Below, one piece after another: positions 52,492-61,016 of a DNA stretch of 64,000 bases. The position numbers were made by a program, and so were the translations under genes. Below the pieces are notes generated by a model. It was not told the DNA's origin. It made no database searches and worked only from the letters and a program-made list of their open reading frames with translations. How positions within the stretch are numbered: position 1 is the first letter of the stretch; each line of letters starts with the position of its first letter. The DNA is from Terasakiella sp. SH-1 (GTDB taxonomy: Bacteria > Pseudomonadota > Alphaproteobacteria > Rhodospirillales > Terasakiellaceae): contig NZ_CP038255.1 of assembly GCF_004564135.1 (NCBI RefSeq), positions 3,211,501-3,275,500 of the forward strand, given 5' to 3'.

Positions 52492-53736
52492 TTAGATCAC
52501 TTTCGCTATTAAGGAACCGTCTTGAATTTTCTCAACTTTTGCGCTGACGATTTGGCCTGCTTCGACCTCACTTGTCAACTGCACAGGACAATAATGTTCA
52601 CAATGTCCCGCATTATTTTTTTCCACCAAAACTGAAACCGTCTTGCCAACACGACCGCTTAAGAACTCATCCAGCGCCGCCTCGCCCAAAGCGCGGATTT
52701 TCGCCGCCCGTTTCTTGCGGATATCGCCGGGAACTTGCGGCATCCGCGCTGCTGGCGTGCCTTCACGTGAAGAATAAGGAAACACATGGGCAAAGGTGAT
52801 TTGGCAACGATCCAATGTTTCCATGGTGGTGGCGAACATAGCGTCATCTTCGGTGGGGAAACCCGCAATCAGATCAGCCCCAAAGACCGCATCAGGGCGA
52901 AGCCCACGAATTTTATCACAAAGTGCGATGGCATCTGCCACCGTATGGCGACGCTTCATGCGTTTAAGCACCATATCTTCGCCTGCCTGCAAAGACAGAT
53001 GGAAATGTGGCATGAGACGCGGCTCCGTGGCAATCACGTCAAACAAATCATCATCAATGGCCGCTGGATCAAGGGAGCTGAGGCGCAGGCGCGGCAAGTC
53101 CGGCACGTTATTCAGCACCCGGCGCACCATCTGACCAAAAGTCGGCTGTCCCGGCAAGTCCGGCCCATAAGAGGTCACATCCACGCCCGTCAGCACCACT
53201 TCACGATAGCCGCGTTCCACCAGATTCTTCACCCGGTCCACAATCTCGCCTATGGGGACTGAACGGTTTGGCCCACGCCCAAAAGGAATGATGCAGAAGG
53301 TACAGCGATGATCACAACCCTGTTGAACCTCAATAAAGGCACGAGTATGACCGTCAAACCCATCAATCAAGTGATTGGCGGTTTCGCGCACATCCATAAT
53401 ATCGGTGACTTCGATCAGTTCTGTGCGTTCAGGCAGGAAGCTTTCAACTTCCAGCTTTTCCTTATTGCCGATCACCCGGTCGACTTCATCCATTTCCGCA
53501 AAGCTTTCCGGGTCAATCTGAGCCGCACAGCCTGTCACGATAATTTTGGCATCCGGATCGTTCTTACGCATTTTACGAATGGTTTGACGAGCTTGGCGCA
53601 CGGCCTCACCAGTCACCGCGCAGGTATTCACAATCACCGCATTGTCCAATCCGGCTTCCTGTGCGTTTTTACGCATGACTTCTGATTCGTAAGTATTGAG
53701 CCGACACCCCAATGTAACGACTTTGGCCTCAGACAC
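52492..53736 (-). CDS. mtaB: tRNA t6A37 methylthiotransferase MtaB
   Basis: A 414-residue radical SAM methylthiotransferase: an N-terminal UPF0004 domain with three cysteines (TLGCRLN, NTCAVT, GCAAQ), the radical SAM motif in GCDHRCTFCIIP, and a C-terminal TRAM-like region. It converts t6A to ms2t6A at position 37 of ANN-reading tRNAs. The start is GTG at 53736, six bases after the dapF stop codon. Part of dapF-mtaB-ftsY. Confidence 0.94.
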   Translation of the reverse strand: MSEAKVVTLGCRLNTYESEVMRKNAQEAGLDNAVIVNTCAVTGEAVRQARQTIRKMRKNDPDAKIIVTGCAAQIDPESFAEMDEVDRVIGNKEKLEVESFLPERTELIEVTDIMDVRETANHLIDGFDGHTRAFIEVQQGCDHRCTFCIIPFGRGPNRSVPIGEIVDRVKNLVERGYREVVLTGVDVTSYGPDLPGQPTFGQMVRRVLNNVPDLPRLRLSSLDPAAIDDDLFDVIATEPRLMPHFHLSLQAGEDMVLKRMKRRHTVADAIALCDKIRGLRPDAVFGADLIAGFPTEDDAMFATTMETLDRCQITFAHVFPYSSREGTPAARMPQVPGDIRKKRAAKIRALGEAALDEFLSGRVGKTVSVLVEKNNAGHCEHYCPVQLTSEVEAGQIVSAKVEKIQDGSLIAKVI

Positions 53737-53742
53737 GGTTGT

Positions 53743-54585
53743 TCAGGCCCCCGGATAGACGCTTGCGTGGAAATTCCCACCAAAGGCATAAGAGGCTGGA
53801 CCCGTCATCAAAATATCGCCATTTTCCAACCATTCAATGGTCAATGTGCCACCATCTAAAACCACGTCAGCCTTGCGCCCGTCAATGACACCACGACGAA
53901 CCGCAGCCACGACTGTTGCGCACGCCCCGGTCCCACAGGCTTGTGTAATGCCAACACCGCGTTCCCACACACGCATACGCAAAGAGCCATCTTCCATTTT
54001 AGAGACGACTTCCACATTGATGCGTTCCGGGAAAAACGGATGGGTTTCCACATGGGGGCCTGCGGCCTCTAAATCCACTGTTTCAGCATCTTTAACAAAA
54101 TAAACAGCATGGGGATTGCCCACATTGACCCCAACCGGGCCTTCCAACGGGCCAACAGTAACGGGCATATTCAAGGTATCGCAATCTTCAGCTATCGGGA
54201 TTTGATCCCAGTTCAAACGGGCAGGCCCCATATTGACACAAACCGTCCCATCCACCCCTTCACTGGCATGAAGAAGGCCAACGACAGTTTCAACCACCAC
54301 CTTGGATTTACCTGTTTCATCCATCATGATACGGGCAATACAGCGTGTGGCATTGCCGCAGGCTTCGACCTCATTCCCATCGGCATTGCGAATACGCATA
54401 AATACATCTGCCGTGCTGTGCCGGGCAGGTTCCATCACGATAAATTGGTCACATCCGGCCCCTGTACGACGGTCGGCCATCGCCTGCACCTGCGCTACAG
54501 TCAGCTCAATCGGATTTTCACGCCCGTCCAAGACAACAAAATCATTGCCCAGACCATGCATTTTGATAAAAGGTAATCCACTCAT
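53743..54585 (-). CDS. dapF: diaminopimelate epimerase
   Basis: A 280-residue PLP-independent epimerase converting LL- to meso-diaminopimelate. The two catalytic cysteines are in EACGNATRC and QACGTGAC; MHGLGNDFVV is the family opening. First gene of dapF-mtaB-ftsY, divergent from a small unknown gene. Confidence 0.97.
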   Translation of the reverse strand: MSGLPFIKMHGLGNDFVVLDGRENPIELTVAQVQAMADRRTGAGCDQFIVMEPARHSTADVFMRIRNADGNEVEACGNATRCIARIMMDETGKSKVVVETVVGLLHASEGVDGTVCVNMGPARLNWDQIPIAEDCDTLNMPVTVGPLEGPVGVNVGNPHAVYFVKDAETVDLEAAGPHVETHPFFPERINVEVVSKMEDGSLRMRVWERGVGITQACGTGACATVVAAVRRGVIDGRKADVVLDGGTLTIEWLENGDILMTGPASYAFGGNFHASVYPGA

Positions 54586-54661
54586 AGCCTGCTTTATATG
54601 TGCTTTTTCAGGCGCAGAGTCTATAGTTAATACTGCTTTTTTTTGTTATAATGAACCTGTT

Positions 54662-55006
54662 ATGAGCTTTATTGATGCCACCCTTGGATTGTTGAGTTAT
54701 TCCCCCTTTATTGGCGGAGCATCCCCTTTGCGCTCAACGCCGGGGACCGGCCATGTCCCTGTGGGCCGACAGGCTGAAATCATTGATGGGCAATATTACC
54801 CGGACCGCCCCTTGCCGCAAAATTATCGTTTGCTGGAAAACCCTTATGCCTCTTCGGTCCCGATCTTTGAAGATTTACAACAAAACCACAGCCCAACACG
54901 GGGCACCTTTGGCGCTGTTGCCGCCCTTTATGCCAATCAAAGCAAATTCACCGCTGCCATGGTCGCCGGACGGGATGCAGAAAGCGGTATTGATATCCGG
55001 GTTTAA
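54662..55006 (+). CDS. hypothetical protein, 114 residues
   Basis: The frame is open for a long way upstream through dapF, but the ATG at 54662 lies just past the dapF promoter area and starts a plausible 114-residue protein. It is Pro/Gly/Ser-rich without membrane segments. I recognise no family. The end (VAALYANQSKFTAAMVAGRDAES, described near residues 82-104) could be a short amphipathic helix. Its stop overlaps the end of the convergent ferredoxin-like gene by 4 bases. Confidence 0.5.
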   Translation: MSFIDATLGLLSYSPFIGGASPLRSTPGTGHVPVGRQAEIIDGQYYPDRPLPQNYRLLENPYASSVPIFEDLQQNHSPTRGTFGAVAALYANQSKFTAAMVAGRDAESGIDIRV

Positions 55007-55662
55007 TCTTTTTCTTCTTTTGTCTGTGACGTTCTAAACCGATCCAGATGGAAAAAGGCATGTTCGCGTTCATAAGCATATTCCTTGCCCACCGGGCAGG
55101 CTTGACGGGCCAAACAGCCGTATTTCATACAAGAGCCTTCCAGGTTTTGATTGAGGTGATCAATACAGTCCAGAAAAGCAAATTCCTGATCTTCACCAAA
55201 CGCATCCACAGGACAGCTGGTCAGACAGGGTTTGCTAAAACATTTCTCACAAGGGGAGATGACATCGGGAATAGAGGGGATATCCTCCACAGGTTCACTA
55301 AAAATCAATACTGCGCGATAGGCATGCCACAGGCCATATATCGGATGGATCAATGGCCCGATTGGTGATGGGAATACACTGTCGGCCTTTGCCGCCCAAA
55401 ACTGGAAAGGGGCATAATTCGGACCGTCAAAAGGATAGATAACATTGGCCCCCAGCCGGGCACCAAAGGCATCCATCTTTTTGCGAATCCAGTTATCCAT
55501 CGGGTCCGGTTCAATCCAGTCTTCATATTGAAGACCAAACTGTTCCCACATTTTTGACCCGACATTGCCCACAAGGAGGTAGGTTTCATTTTCAACAAAG
55601 CCGCCCCTAAGGCACAGGCCAAGGGGCTCCAACTGCTTGTCGATATCGAGATAAGAAACCAT
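55003..55662 (-). CDS. 4Fe-4S ferredoxin-like (QueG-related) protein
   Basis: A 219-residue protein whose C-terminal part has clustered cysteines: CEKCFSKPCLTSCPVDAF, CIDHL, CMKYGCLARQACPVG, enough for two 4Fe-4S clusters. The N-terminal half lacks a recognisable cobalamin domain, so it is not full epoxyqueuosine reductase although the cluster region resembles QueG and reductive dehalogenases. Role unknown, probably electron transfer in the cytosol. Followed upstream by a small membrane-protein gene on the same strand 22 bases away. Confidence 0.7.
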   Translation of the reverse strand: MVSYLDIDKQLEPLGLCLRGGFVENETYLLVGNVGSKMWEQFGLQYEDWIEPDPMDNWIRKKMDAFGARLGANVIYPFDGPNYAPFQFWAAKADSVFPSPIGPLIHPIYGLWHAYRAVLIFSEPVEDIPSIPDVISPCEKCFSKPCLTSCPVDAFGEDQEFAFLDCIDHLNQNLEGSCMKYGCLARQACPVGKEYAYEREHAFFHLDRFRTSQTKEEKD

Positions 55663-55684
55663 GCCTTACCCTTGTGCTTTGACC

Positions 55685-55975
55685 CTAAGAGCGTGCCCAC
55701 CCTTGGTGCTGAAAGAAAACAACCACAACAACAGGCAGGACCAGAAAGGCAAAATCGCTTATCGCACGAATGGGGGCCTGCGCCAAAAACATGACATCCG
55801 CAATTTCAATGGCAACCGCCAGAAAAACAATCGGAGCTACACAGATCATTCGCGTCATCGGTAAACGAAAAACCAATCCGCCCAACAGCCATAACAACAA
55901 CCCAATAACAATCAAAGTTGCATCATAACTGAATGGGAATACGCCGAATATTTGAGATTTGATATCGCCATACAT
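55685..55975 (-). CDS. small integral membrane protein (96 residues)
   Basis: A 96-residue hydrophobic protein with three helices (about 19-37, 42-63, 72-90). No family recognised. It precedes the ferredoxin-like gene on the same strand with a 22-base gap, so they may form a unit; membrane attachment of an electron carrier is speculation. Confidence 0.5.
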   Translation of the reverse strand: MYGDIKSQIFGVFPFSYDATLIVIGLLLWLLGGLVFRLPMTRMICVAPIVFLAVAIEIADVMFLAQAPIRAISDFAFLVLPVVVVVFFQHQGWARS

Positions 55976-56145
55976 GATTTTCCACCTTTATTTCAAACAG
56001 GTTAGAAAATCATCTTAAAAGATAATGTTTAAAAAAGTGTTTCGACCACAACGGTGGAAATATATCGAAATATTATCAACCTTGCGGTTCTACGTATATA
56101 TACAGTATATTAGGAAATTAGAATTATTATAAATAAGGTAATCCA

Positions 56146-56220
56146 ATGACCTGGGCGATTGTCGGATTTATGGGAATGATCATCGTTGGGACAGCCTGCA
56201 TCTATACGCAGATCAAATAA
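56146..56220 (+). CDS. possible 24-residue single-helix membrane peptide
   Basis: ATG at 56146 with AAGG 8 bases before it. The peptide MTWAIVGFMGMIIVGTACIY plus TQIK is one hydrophobic helix with a short polar end, similar in size to small oxidase or transporter subunits. The upstream 120 bases are very AT-rich with TATATACAGTATAT-type sequence. It lies beside the panBC/cco cluster on the other strand. Unproven. Confidence 0.4.
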   Translation: MTWAIVGFMGMIIVGTACIYTQIK

Positions 56221-56228
56221 GGCTTTCT

Positions 56229-57071
56229 TTACCCAACGTTATCAATAAGGCGGGCTTTCCCTAGAAAAGCTGCTGCCAGAACGCGGATGGGCTCATCCTT
56301 AACCCCGTCAAGCGCAATATCATCTGCACGGCGAATGACAATATAATCAACCTTCTGAAACCCTGCATCCAACAATTGCTGGCCCGCCCATTTGGACAAA
56401 GCTTCGGCTTTCCCCCCCATTTTGAAACGTTCAGAAACCTCAGCCAACGTGCGATAAAGCACAGGTGCGATTTCGCGTTCCTCACGGGTCAAATACTGGT
56501 TGCGCGATGACATTGCCAATCCATCATTTTCACGCACAGTGGGGACACCACAGACCTCAACCGGAATGTTCAAATCCGCAACAAACCGCTTAATGACATT
56601 CAGCTGTTGATAATCTTTCTCACCAAAGAAAGCCTGATCCGGCAAGGCTTGCAGCAAGAGTTTCGTCACCACTGTTGCAACCCCATCAAAAAAACCGGGG
56701 CGACATTCACCTTCCAAAATATCACCAAGACCGGCAACAGAAACCTTTGTCACCCCGCCATCTTGCCCATACATTTCTTCAACATGAGGCGCAAACAACA
56801 GATGCCCCCCGACAGAATCCAGCTTTGCAGCATCTTCTTTTTCTGTACGTGGATAGGTGTCTAAATCTTCATTCGGGCCAAATTGCTTGGGGTTGACAAA
56901 AATGGTCGCCACCACCCGATCACAAGTTTCAAGCGCGGTTTTCACCAAGGTCAAATGCCCTTCATGCAAAGCCCCCATGGTTGGCACCAATCCAACCTTC
57001 AACCCTTCACTGCGCCAGCTTGAAACTTGTGCACGTAAATCAGCAACTGTGCGAACCGTTTGAAGCGCCAT
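56229..57071 (-). CDS. panC: pantothenate synthetase
   Basis: A 280-residue enzyme condensing pantoate and beta-alanine with ATP. VPTMGALHEGHLTLV holds the HIGH-type motif; FGEKDYQQL and MSSRNQYL are the later active-site stretches. The ATG at 57071 is the normal family start; an upstream extension overlaps panB and is rejected. Starts one base after panB. Confidence 0.96.
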   Translation of the reverse strand: MALQTVRTVADLRAQVSSWRSEGLKVGLVPTMGALHEGHLTLVKTALETCDRVVATIFVNPKQFGPNEDLDTYPRTEKEDAAKLDSVGGHLLFAPHVEEMYGQDGGVTKVSVAGLGDILEGECRPGFFDGVATVVTKLLLQALPDQAFFGEKDYQQLNVIKRFVADLNIPVEVCGVPTVRENDGLAMSSRNQYLTREEREIAPVLYRTLAEVSERFKMGGKAEALSKWAGQQLLDAGFQKVDYIVIRRADDIALDGVKDEPIRVLAAAFLGKARLIDNVG

Positions 57072-57072
57072 G

Positions 57073-57900
57073 TTATTTATCCCCTTTATAACCGAAACAA
57101 TGTTCCGGTGCCGGGAAAGTGCGGGCACGCACTTCATCACGATAGCCTGCAACGGCTTCGGTAATCATTTCATCCATCTGGGCATAGCGTTTAACAAACT
57201 TTGGCTTGAATTCAGCAAACAGGCCGATCAAATCTTCTGTCACCAGAATCTGACCATCACATTCAGGCGACGCCCCAATGCCAATGGTGGGAATATCCAC
57301 TTCCTTGGTAATGCGAACTCCCAATGGTTCCATCACCCCTTCCACCACAACGGCTGACGCCCCGGCCGCAGCCACGGCCTTGGCATCTTCAACAATACGT
57401 TCTGCGGCCTCATCCGTGCGCCCTTGTGATTTAAACCCGCCAAAGGCATGAACTGATTGCGGTGTCAGACCCACATGAGCCACCACCGGAATACCGCGCT
57501 TCACCAAAAATTCAATGGTATCGGCCATTTCAACGCCGCCTTCCAGCTTCACACCGGAACAACGGGTTTCTGCCATCACGCGTGAACAATTGCGAAAGGC
57601 TACTTCACGAGATTCTTCATATGACCCAAAAGGCATATCTACAATCACACAGGCTTTTTCAGACCCCCGCATGACGCCTTTACCATGGGCGATCATCATA
57701 TCAACCGTCACCCCCAGCGTGCTGTCCATGCCATAAAGCACCATGCCCAGACTATCACCGACCAAAATAAAATCCACATGATCATCAATCAGGCGGGAAA
57801 TAGAGGTGGTATAGGCGGTCAGGCAAACAATCGGATCTTTGCCTTTGCGTTGTACCAGATCGCTCAGCGTGATGCGTTTTGTATTGGTTGCTTTACTCAT
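57073..57900 (-). CDS. panB: ketopantoate hydroxymethyltransferase
   Basis: A 275-residue enzyme adding a hydroxymethyl group to 2-ketoisovalerate. [31 protein letters not shown] (metal-binding Asp), VDMPFGSYE and the catalytic Glu in VVEGVMEPL are present. Its ATG lies inside the last codons of ccoS (overlap of 8 bases), so translation is probably coupled to the cbb3 assembly genes. Confidence 0.96.
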   Translation of the reverse strand: MSKATNTKRITLSDLVQRKGKDPIVCLTAYTTSISRLIDDHVDFILVGDSLGMVLYGMDSTLGVTVDMMIAHGKGVMRGSEKACVIVDMPFGSYEESREVAFRNCSRVMAETRCSGVKLEGGVEMADTIEFLVKRGIPVVAHVGLTPQSVHAFGGFKSQGRTDEAAERIVEDAKAVAAAGASAVVVEGVMEPLGVRITKEVDIPTIGIGASPECDGQILVTEDLIGLFAEFKPKFVKRYAQMDEMITEAVAGYRDEVRARTFPAPEHCFGYKGDK

Positions 57901-58069
57901 TGTTTTTTTCCTCTGGTGGCAAGGGCGCTTCATCATCATCAAACAAAATCCGCGATGCGTTGCCTTCCATATCGTCATATTGACCCGATTTCAAAGCCCA
58001 TAAAAAGCCAGCCAGCCCAAGGCCGCCTAAAAACAGCATGGCCGGAATTAGATATAACAAGCTTTTCAC
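57893..58069 (-). CDS. ccoS: cbb3 oxidase maturation protein CcoS
   Basis: A 58-residue protein with one membrane helix ([20 protein letters not shown]) followed by [19 protein letters not shown], the signature of CcoS/FixS. It is needed to insert heme b and copper into CcoN. Starts with GTG overlapping the ccoI stop codon (GTGA), and ends within the start of panB. Confidence 0.93.
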   Translation of the reverse strand: MKSLLYLIPAMLFLGGLGLAGFLWALKSGQYDDMEGNASRILFDDDEAPLPPEEKNNE

Positions 58070-60396
58070 GACAGTTTTCCTCTGCTTAATCGAAGGGCGT
58101 TCGCTATCACTACCAAAGAAGAGGTGGACATGGCAACCGCTGCAATCAAGGGCGTGACATATCCCGCCATCGCCAGTGGGATGGTAATGGCATTATAGGC
58201 AAAAGCGAGACCAAAATTCTGCTTCACCAGAATATCAGCCTTGCGCGCCACACCCAGGACTTCCAACACCGGGCGCAACTTATCCCCCTGAAAGACTGCA
58301 TCAGCCGTTGTTTGCGACACATCAATAGCCGTTGAGGGGGATAAGGACACATGGGCTGCGGCCAATGCGGGCGCATCATTCAACCCATCGCCCACCATCA
58401 GGCTGTGATCCATCTTTTCAAGGGCGTCACATTTATCGCGTGGGCTACATCCAGCTTGCCAGTTTTCAATGGACAGATCATTGGCGACTTTTTGTGCCGG
58501 TTCCACACGGTCCCCAGACAGCAAATGAATGCCGTATCCACGGGATTTCAGTTTCTCAATCACATCTTTGGCATCACTGCGCAGATGATCAGCAAATTTC
58601 AAACATTTGGCCTCTTTGCCTTCAACCGCCAACCAAAGTTCAGGCCCTTCAGACAAAGGCGCATCCACATTGCCACACCAAGCCCGACTCCCCAAACGCA
58701 CGCCATCTGCTTCCAGCCCACAGCCAGGTACTTCCTGAACAGAAGACCGAATAGCGATATGAGGAACGGCGCGACAAAGTGCGCGTGATAATGGGTGTTT
58801 ACTTGCGCCTGCCAAAGAGGCCGCTAATTCCAACTCTTCTTGGGAAAATTCATCCTGGTTAATCAGTTCTGCACGGCCCAAGGTCAGGGTCCCGGTTTTA
58901 TCAAACACCACATTGCTGACATGGGATAAGCGTTCAAGGGCCGTCCCGGTTTTCACCAAAATACCTTGGCGCATCAATCGGCCAGAGGCAATAACCTGTA
59001 CCACCGGAACGGCCAAGGCCAAGGCACAAGGACAGGTGATAATCAGAACCGCAATGGCATTGAGCAGCGCTTCATTCCACACAATCCCACCGGGGATCAG
59101 CCAATAAAAGAAAGTCACCAGGGCCAGCACATGCACCACAGGCGCATAATAACGCGCCACACGATCCGCCAAAGCCACATAATTAGCCCGACCTGCTTCG
59201 GCCTCTTCCATCAAGCGGACGATTTCGGCCAAAAGTGTGCCTTCCCCTGTTGCCGTAACGCGAATCTTAATTGGGCCGGACAGGTTGGTCGTTCCGGCAA
59301 AGACCTGATCTTCGCACCTCACCATGACAGGGACAGACTCCCCGGAAATCAGGCTGGTATCAATATCGGACTGACCGTCAATGATCACCCCATCCACAGC
59401 AACCCGTTCCCCGGCCGCACAGAGAACCGTCATGTCCTCATGGACCTGATCCGGCGGTAACAGGGATTTGGTGCCATCCTCGTTAATCACCGTCACCGCA
59501 ACGGCATTCAAACCCAACAGGTGTTCAGCCGCCCCACGCGCACGACCACGCGCACGACGATCCAGATACCGCCCAACCAGCAGGAAAAACAACAGGCTGA
59601 TGGATGAATCAAAATAAGCATGTTCTGCGCCATTGATCACCTGAAACAGGCTCATACCCGCAGCCAGTAACACGGCCAGCGAAATCGGCACATCCATATT
59701 CAAACGGCCCAGACGCAGGGCTGTTAAGGCCGAACGGTAAAAGGGGCGACCCGAATAGGCCACCGCAGGCAAGGCCACAAGGGCAGAAAGCCAATGCATC
59801 AAATCACGTGTACTGTCCTGCATTCCTTGGGAATAACCCGCCCAGACCGACACACTGAATAACATCACATTGGCCGCCGCAAAACCTGCCACCGCCATCG
59901 CTTTTAAAAGCTCTCTTTCCCCTTTTTCATTTTCGGAATTCAGCAGACACGGGTCATAAGGCACCAGACGATAGCCCAGCCCGGTGATGATGGCGACCAC
60001 CTGATTAGGATCAAGCCCCTCATTTTGCCATTTCAAGACAAGGCGACGTGTGGACATATTCACACGGGCTTGTTGCACACCATCTTGGCGACCCAAGGCG
60101 GTTTCAATCAACCAAACACAAGCCGCACAATGAATGCCTTCAACCATCAGATAAAGGGTGTTTGTGCCCCCATCTTCTTCAATAATGTGAGCGCGATAAT
60201 CAATGACCGCGCCTTCTTCATCGGGGCGCAGGGCCTTGGCTTCCGGGTCAAGGACACGGCGATCATAATAGCTTTTCAGCCCCAACCCATTAATGAGTTC
60301 ATAGGCACCGCGACAGCCCTTACAACAAAAGCCCTCCCCCCCATCGGAATGGGCCAAAATAGGATCACCACAATGCTGGCATGTTGCTGTCGTCAT
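58066..60396 (-). CDS. ccoI: copper-transporting P1B-ATPase CcoI (FixI)
   Basis: A 776-residue pump supplying copper for cbb3 oxidase. The N-terminus has a cysteine-rich motif (CQHCG, CCKGC) and a heavy-metal domain with GIHCAACVW. Helix 6 has the CPC motif in ITCPCALALAV; DKTGTLT and MVGDGLNDAPAL follow. I chose the ATG at 60396 with AGGTAGAG before it; a GTG nine codons upstream is possible. A half-unit of the dispersed repeat lies in the 125-base gap after ccoH. Confidence 0.95.
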   Translation of the reverse strand: MTTATCQHCGDPILAHSDGGEGFCCKGCRGAYELINGLGLKSYYDRRVLDPEAKALRPDEEGAVIDYRAHIIEEDGGTNTLYLMVEGIHCAACVWLIETALGRQDGVQQARVNMSTRRLVLKWQNEGLDPNQVVAIITGLGYRLVPYDPCLLNSENEKGERELLKAMAVAGFAAANVMLFSVSVWAGYSQGMQDSTRDLMHWLSALVALPAVAYSGRPFYRSALTALRLGRLNMDVPISLAVLLAAGMSLFQVINGAEHAYFDSSISLLFFLLVGRYLDRRARGRARGAAEHLLGLNAVAVTVINEDGTKSLLPPDQVHEDMTVLCAAGERVAVDGVIIDGQSDIDTSLISGESVPVMVRCEDQVFAGTTNLSGPIKIRVTATGEGTLLAEIVRLMEEAEAGRANYVALADRVARYYAPVVHVLALVTFFYWLIPGGIVWNEALLNAIAVLIITCPCALALAVPVVQVIASGRLMRQGILVKTGTALERLSHVSNVVFDKTGTLTLGRAELINQDEFSQEELELAASLAGASKHPLSRALCRAVPHIAIRSSVQEVPGCGLEADGVRLGSRAWCGNVDAPLSEGPELWLAVEGKEAKCLKFADHLRSDAKDVIEKLKSRGYGIHLLSGDRVEPAQKVANDLSIENWQAGCSPRDKCDALEKMDHSLMVGDGLNDAPALAAAHVSLSPSTAIDVSQTTADAVFQGDKLRPVLEVLGVARKADILVKQNFGLAFAYNAITIPLAMAGYVTPLIAAVAMSTSSLVVIANALRLSRGKLS

Positions 60397-60465
60397 ATCT
60401 CTACCTGAGCTGTCATCACACACCTGTTGTGTGATCGTCCCTTTATGCAGAGTTCTACATCAAAA

Positions 60466-60494
60466 GATAACCCCGCAACAAGTGCGGGGTGACA
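60466..60494. repeat. half-unit of the dispersed palindromic repeat
   Basis: ATAACCCCGCAACAAGTGCG followed by GGGTGACA, a single hairpin in the ccoH-ccoI gap; it might weaken read-through into ccoI. Confidence 0.65.
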
Positions 60495-60521
60495 ATCTTT
60501 TTTGCATATTTGTCGATGCGA

Positions 60522-61016
60522 TTATTTAATCACAACACGTTCCACATGCTGATACTGACGCCCCATGCTTTCCACATGGATACGTGCATCCCATTGCCCC
60601 GGAACAGACAGAACCAACTCGCCACTGATTTGACCATCGGAAACCTGGTCAGCTGTTTCATCTACATCCAAACCTTCACTTGTCGGACGGACGAAAAAGA
60701 CATGAGCCTTCAAGGCAGAAACGGGCTTCTGATCATGATCAAGGAAGCTGGCCTTATAGGCGACTTTGCGCTGAAGATCGACAGTTTCAAGCACATCTAC
60801 ATCCAGCTTCACCGTCCAACCCAGTGCTTTTTGCGCACGCGAGGCTTCGACGTTGCGGTCATACGCCAGACCTTTCAGATAATGGTCTTTGGTCTCCAAG
60901 CCTGTCCAGCTGTCAAAGGCAAAGAACATCATGATGCCGTTTACAGTGATGATCACGGCAAAAAAGGCGACGAAAATCCAGGGATACCACCACCCCGGTG
61001 CGCGTTGCTTACTCAT
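60522..61016 (-). CDS. ccoH: cbb3 oxidase assembly protein CcoH (FixH)
   Basis: A 164-residue protein with one N-terminal helix (about residues 11-33) and a periplasmic beta domain. GWWYPWIFVAFFAVIITVNG and YLKGLAYDRNVEASRAQ are typical of FixH. It associates with the assembling oxidase. Its ATG overlaps the ccoG stop codon (TAATG). Confidence 0.93.
   Translation of the reverse strand: MSKQRAPGWWYPWIFVAFFAVIITVNGIMMFFAFDSWTGLETKDHYLKGLAYDRNVEASRAQKALGWTVKLDVDVLETVDLQRKVAYKASFLDHDQKPVSALKAHVFFVRPTSEGLDVDETADQVSDGQISGELVLSVPGQWDARIHVESMGRQYQHVERVVIK

Noticed and set aside
55003-55662. Epoxyqueuosine reductase QueG
   Set aside because: Only the ferredoxin-like part matches; the cobalamin-binding N-terminal region and full length are missing.
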